This document shows positions 58,834 through 64,000 of a stretch of 64,000 bases of DNA, piece by piece; the stretch's first letter is position 1; each line of letters opens with the position of its first letter. Both the position numbers and the translations under genes were made by a program. The notes beneath the pieces are model-generated. The model was not told the origin of the DNA, did not search any database, and saw nothing but the letters and a program-made list of their open reading frames with translations. The stretch lies in NCBI GenBank assembly GCA_020465985.1, contig JAANYP010004347.1:124001-188000 (forward strand), given 5' to 3'. This DNA comes from Centrapalus pauciflorus. Lineage: Eukaryota; Streptophyta; Magnoliopsida; Asterales; Asteraceae.

Positions 58834-59093
58834 CAGGGCCGGCCCATTGGGGTGTGCAACATGGGCTACTGTCCAGGGCCCAACAGCCAAAGAGGCCCAC
58901 AATTTTTTTTTTACTCTAATACCTAGACTTATACTAGTAGTTTACTTGTTTTGCTAGTTGTTTAATTGTGATATTTACGTACATATTTACATGGTTGTAT
59001 CCTTCAATCTTTAAATGTTATATATATATACATGTTTAGAAGGCCCATTATAAATTTTTGCTCCGGATCCCAAAAACGATAGGAACGACCCTG
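58834..59093. mobile_element. hAT-type MITE (260 bp)
   Basis: Left end CAGGGCCGGCCC, right end GGAACGACCCTG, and the perfect 8-bp duplication AATATTTG at 58826-58833 and 59094-59101. Internal motifs AGGCCCA occur near both ends. Non-coding. Confidence 0.88.
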
Positions 59094-59101
59094 AATATTT
59101 G

Positions 59102-60646
59102 ATGCTACTACTCATACATAATTTGAATTTTTCCCTTTAATTTCTAATAACACTCAATAAGAATTTTGACGTTTTATTAGTTTCCTCAAGATACTTCAAA
59201 ACTATTTTGACTTTTTCTTCTTGGTCTATTGTCATATATCACATGCAAAAAAGAACAAAAAAAAGAAAAAGAAAAAAAGAAGAAGTTTAGTTATTATTAA
59301 AAAGTTAATCTAGTAGAATTGCTGATTATCGATTCATTCGTGAACTTCAATTTTTGTTCGTAAATATAACAAAACAGTCAATTATTATCTTATGTAAACT
59401 TAATTCAAATCATTAACTTGACAGGTCCTAAATTAAAAGGTATAAAATGCTTGTTTTTTATACAACTTATTTGTATTAAAAACTGATTATATTAATGATA
59501 TCATCATTAAGAATCATGAAAGAAAAAAGAGTATTAGAAAATTTCATTCTCTTACACTTTCAAAGAATCAAGCCTCTTTTTATATAACAATAACAATTTT
59601 TTTTTTTTTATAATTTCATGTGATTTCATTTCATTACACCATACCAAAACATGTTTGTAGTTTATATAATTGAATGGAGTTTATCATTTCAAAATACACA
59701 CAGTTACACAAACAATACATGTTTTTTTTTTTTTTGAATGATAATAATTAAATACACACATGTATCGTTTTTATCGTGGTTGATATCTCTTTCTTAGTTC
59801 TCGGGTCTCTATTGTATTGGGGGTGTTTTGTCTTTTTGTTTGGTTTTTTCTCCACCTTGAAGAATTCTTGTTTGTACTGAAAGTTTGGTTTATAAAATTT
59901 GTCTTTCTAAAAAAAAAATTATAATAATAATTAATAATATTGAAAGTTTAGAATTGGGGCCGAATATGAGTGATATTTATGATCTCATTTAAGAATACAA
60001 CAAAGTGAAAGTAAGTGTATAAATGTATTCTTTATAGATAAAGTGCAATTATTACTTGTACCTTGGGAAGTAATTGTACTACATCTTAATGCAATTAAAG
60101 TGGTAGTTTTGTGTTCCTATCCAACTTTTTCCTCTATAATTTCCCATCGACTCCTTTCTTCTTTTAGTAAATTATGTCCAACCCCCTCTACTTGAAAACA
60201 TATTGAAAGACGAAAACACAAAAGTCGTAAAAACATGTTGGTTTTTTTCGTAATAAACCCTAAATAATTAATGATCTAATTACTTATACATAAAAAACCA
60301 CATGCAAATTCGGTGTAACTAAATTAGAACTCATTGTATTATTGGCAAATGGTTTTGTACGTCCAGTTAAATATTATAATATACAAGTGGTATTTGGTAT
60401 AACATTTGTCTAATCAAACTAAGTTAACAATATTATTAAATAGCTAAAATGTTTAACTAGTTAATTAACGTATGTTACATCTATAACTATAAAGTATTAA
60501 GAGGAAAACTAAACCATTAATATTTCACATATATAACTATTTTAATAAACAAGGTTTAAATGCGTAATGTGCATCTTCCAAGTAAACAACATGGTTGAAT
60601 CCTTGAATTAATTTAACAAGATTTTATATGTTTTCTTAATAAAGGT

Positions 60647-60649
<3 letters not shown>
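59102..60649. other. intergenic, with possible LINE 3' tail and half MITE
   Basis: 59740-59925 resembles a truncated LINE 3' end (GTTTGTACTGAAAGTTTGG, then TTTGTCTTTCTAAAAAAAAA). 60200-60265 repeats one end of the inverted-repeat MITE found at 21474-21726 (ACATGTTGGTTTTTTTCGTA). No gene seen. Confidence 0.35.

Positions 60650-60737
<88 letters not shown>
60650..60737. repeat. (TA)n microsatellite
   Basis: About 44 units, left flank of an ATGCATC-family copy. Confidence 0.95.
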
Positions 60738-60740
<3 letters not shown>

Positions 60741-60993
60741 CAATGGAAAACCACTATGCACGTGAAAACCATGGAAACCTACGCAAACCGTCCGATTTGG
60801 TGCATTTAATGAAAAACGCGGTGGCATGATCGTAAATAAGGTGATGCATCACGCGGGATTTTGATACATCATGCGGGAAATTTGATGCATCACGCGGGAT
60901 TTTGATGCATCATGCGGGGAATTTGATGCATTTGTAGTGGTGCAGTGCGGTTTTCACAAGTTTTCAGGTGCATTGTGGTTTTCCATTGAACCT

Positions 60994-60996
<3 letters not shown>
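60738..60996. mobile_element. ATGCATC-rich inverted-repeat element in (TA)n, copy 3
   Basis: Ends GTTCAATGGAAAACCACTAT and GTGGTTTTCCATTGAACC. The interior has four close units of TTTGATGCATCACGCGGGAT type at about 60840-60930. Flanked on both sides by long (TA)n. Confidence 0.85.

Positions 60997-61081
<85 letters not shown>
60997..61081. repeat. (TA)n microsatellite
   Basis: About 42 units between an ATGCATC-family copy and a GGTACCACC-family copy. Confidence 0.95.
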
Positions 61082-61945
<864 letters not shown>

Positions 61946-61949
61946 TATA

Positions 61950-62037
<88 letters not shown>
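61946..62037. repeat. (TA)n microsatellite
   Basis: About 46 units with one G interruption near 61955. Confidence 0.95.
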
Positions 62038-62042
<5 letters not shown>

Positions 62043-62080
62043 GATATCTATTGAACGTGATCCTTTTTGACACCTTTTTA

Positions 62081-62596
62081 GAGTGTGGGGAGTACCCACC
62101 TTTCCCAAACCCACCTTTCTGTACACGTCAGCGCCACATCAACTTTTCTCTCTCCACCTTTCCCCACCTTTCTAACTAGGAAATACCCACATTTCTTAAC
62201 CTTTCCATCTTTCTTAATTTTTTTTAACATTTTAATTAATTTTAACTAACAAAACAAATACTAGAATTAAAATAATTAATTTCATAAAATATTTAAAAAC
62301 TATTACATAAACTAAAAATTAAAAATTACCGAATTAAAATAAAAAAAATACATAACAATAAATAAAAATTAAAATTACGAATGAATATTAAAAAAATACA
62401 AACTAGCCGTCTAAATTTGGAATTTGGGCAAATGCAATATGTTTCACGAGATCTGATTGAAGGTTATTGTGTGTTTCCTGATTACGAACGTAAAGTACGA
62501 AACTGTACGAACGAACAACAATTACGAAACTAAAATAAAAAAAATACAAACATTTATGAAACTATAATAAGAAACAAAAAATAAAATTATAAAAGT

Positions 62597-62662
<66 letters not shown>

Positions 62663-62856
62663 ATAAGAATAGGGTCTGCAAAAGAAAAAAAGGAAAAGAA
62701 GGAGGAAGAAGAAGGAAGAAGGCGGGGTGGAGCGGCCTGCGGAAGCCGGGCGGGGAGGGGAAATCGCGGGGCCGCCGGGGGTGGGGTGGTGTAGCCGCCG
62801 GGGCCGAGCCGATGTGGCAAGGCCGCTACACCGCGGCTCCGGTACTCCCATCTCTC
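62081..62856. mobile_element. Harbinger-type non-autonomous element with GC-rich right arm, copy 2 (776 bp)
   Basis: Left end GAGTGTGGGGAGTACCCACC is identical to copy 1; right end GGTACTCCCATCTCTC; TTA at 62078-62080 and 62857-62859. The left 500 bp are almost identical to copy 1 (one short deletion after GCGCCACATC). The (TA)n block and GC-rich right segment differ more in length and sequence. Confidence 0.78.
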
Positions 62857-62859
62857 TTA

Positions 62860-63479
62860 ATATATAAATACCGATTTTGGCGGTGCCATTTTAAAGTACT
62901 TTAACTAACGACCTTTTATGAAATACAGTTTCAATAGATATATAAATTGTATATGACATTAAAATTGAAGAAAATGCTACAAGATTTCATTCTGTTTTCA
63001 TTTATTTTTTATTTTCTTTTTATTGGTAAGGAAATAGAAGAAACAAAATATACACCAAACTCGATCTTCTACAATGAGAATAAAGATTCTTGTCATATGA
63101 CCAAAAAAAATTATAAAACTCATGTGATTCCATTATATTACATTCTATTCTAGTGATTCCACCGTACCAAATACTCATAATAGTCCAAAAATGTTAGATG
63201 TTTGAAACCAAGACGTGACGTTCAAGATGATTAGGGAACGGGAGTTAAGCAATCATTAAGAAGAGAAACCTGAAGAGAACACTACAACTACTCAACTAGT
63301 AAAAGTGGAAATGTTGTGGCTACTCATAAGCATCATGCTGTTGATGAACTTTTAAGTGTTGTTTGATTTACGAAATGAAATTCGAAGTAACTGAAATTTA
63401 AACTTAATTTTTTTTTGAACTTTTGATAACGAAAATAAACAGTTAAATTGCAATTATTTACCATAAATTTCTTTGTTTA
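62860..63479. other. spacer, no gene seen
   Basis: AT-rich DNA. A short open frame at 62947-63153 has no recognisable content. Confidence 0.4.
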
Positions 63480-63796
63480 GAGCATCCAAAGTGGTGTGGG
63501 ATGCTCACACTCCACGACATTTTTGCCTAGGTGGCAACACCTCATGACGTGAGTACCACCACCCCATTCCACGGTACCTTTTGTGTTTCTTTCATGCCAA
63601 ACTCCCACCTCACCATGCTTTCTTCTCTTTTCCACGTCTTTCACTCTTTTGCTATTAATTTTTATTTTTATTTAAAATAAAAAGTGAAATGTGGTGACCA
63701 TTTTCGGGGTGTGAACTGTGAATTATGATGGGAAGATAGAGTGATGTGACATTGAGATATGTGAACCGTGAAGTGGGGTTATTATTCCTAATGTAC
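63480..63796. mobile_element. probable Harbinger-type MITE (317 bp)
   Basis: Starts GAGCATCCAAAGTGGTGTGG after TTA (63477-63479) and ends before TTA (63797-63799). The start is typical of plant Harbinger MITEs; the right end pairs only weakly, so the boundary is tentative. Confidence 0.45.
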
Positions 63797-64000
63797 TTAC
63801 AGAGATTTAACATTCCTGTCAACTCATAAATGAATTAGATTCCAACATACATTCTTAACCAACTATTTGTTATCCATCATAACCAAACGTATTATAACTA
63901 AATTTAAATTTCATTTCCTTCGAATTCAATTCCATGAACCACACACAAATTCAAGTTTAATCTATCTATTGTCTCAAAACTAATTTGCTAGTCTACATTA

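Noticed and set aside
60838..60930. Regularly spaced ATGCATC units as a CRISPR-like array
   Set aside because: Units are nearly contiguous without unique spacers, lie in a plant transposon, and no cas genes exist.

Overview
The window is AT-rich nuclear DNA of a flowering plant. Long introns, GT-AG splice sites, plant gene families and a dense load of plant transposons all say so. I infer a eudicot, probably Asteraceae, because zinc-knuckle/ARID retroelement proteins like the one at 24.8-26.3 kb are, as I recall, abundant there; this is not proven from the sequence alone.

Six host genes can be modelled. A small C3HC4 RING protein (1411-2130, minus) and a membrane-anchored Hsp20-domain protein of the RTM2-like type (5850-6893, minus, two exons) lie at the left. 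Three paralogous ankyrin-repeat/PGG membrane proteins of the ACD6/ITN1 class follow: 13533-15802 (plus), 22044-27360 (minus) and 36598-39276 (plus). Each has four exons with the same intron phases (1, 1, 0), so they come from local duplication. At 43281-49320 lies the 16-exon gene for the beta (catalytic) subunit of pyrophosphate-dependent phosphofructokinase, whose exons join to an intact 565-residue protein.

The most notable object is a compact 2,223-bp LTR element (24520-26742) sitting antisense in intron 1 of the second ankyrin gene. It has 424-bp LTRs that differ at one base by eye, a 5-bp target duplication, a tRNA-Met-type primer site and a polypurine tract. It has no reverse transcriptase or integrase. 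Its single ORF carries a CCHC zinc knuckle, a Copia-type protease-like region whose active site is degraded, and an ARID DNA-binding domain.

The rest is a transposon landscape: a 1,989-bp solo LTR (17440-19428), several Helitron ends (two apparently head to tail at 28.5-30.3 kb), Tourist-like MITEs with TWA target duplications, two hAT MITEs with 8-bp duplications, a SINE in PFP intron 1, a LINE relic, and a near-perfect 123-bp-arm hairpin (10311-10564). The right end (52.3-62.9 kb) is a hub of (TA)n microsatellites in which two families of inverted-repeat elements are repeatedly embedded. One stretch of it is a 5.1-kb Mutator-like structure with ~600-bp terminal inverted repeats, a 9-bp target duplication and a 2.7-kb degenerate (TATG)n array inside.

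All gene models are hand-built from reading frames and splice consensus; no transcript or database evidence was available.
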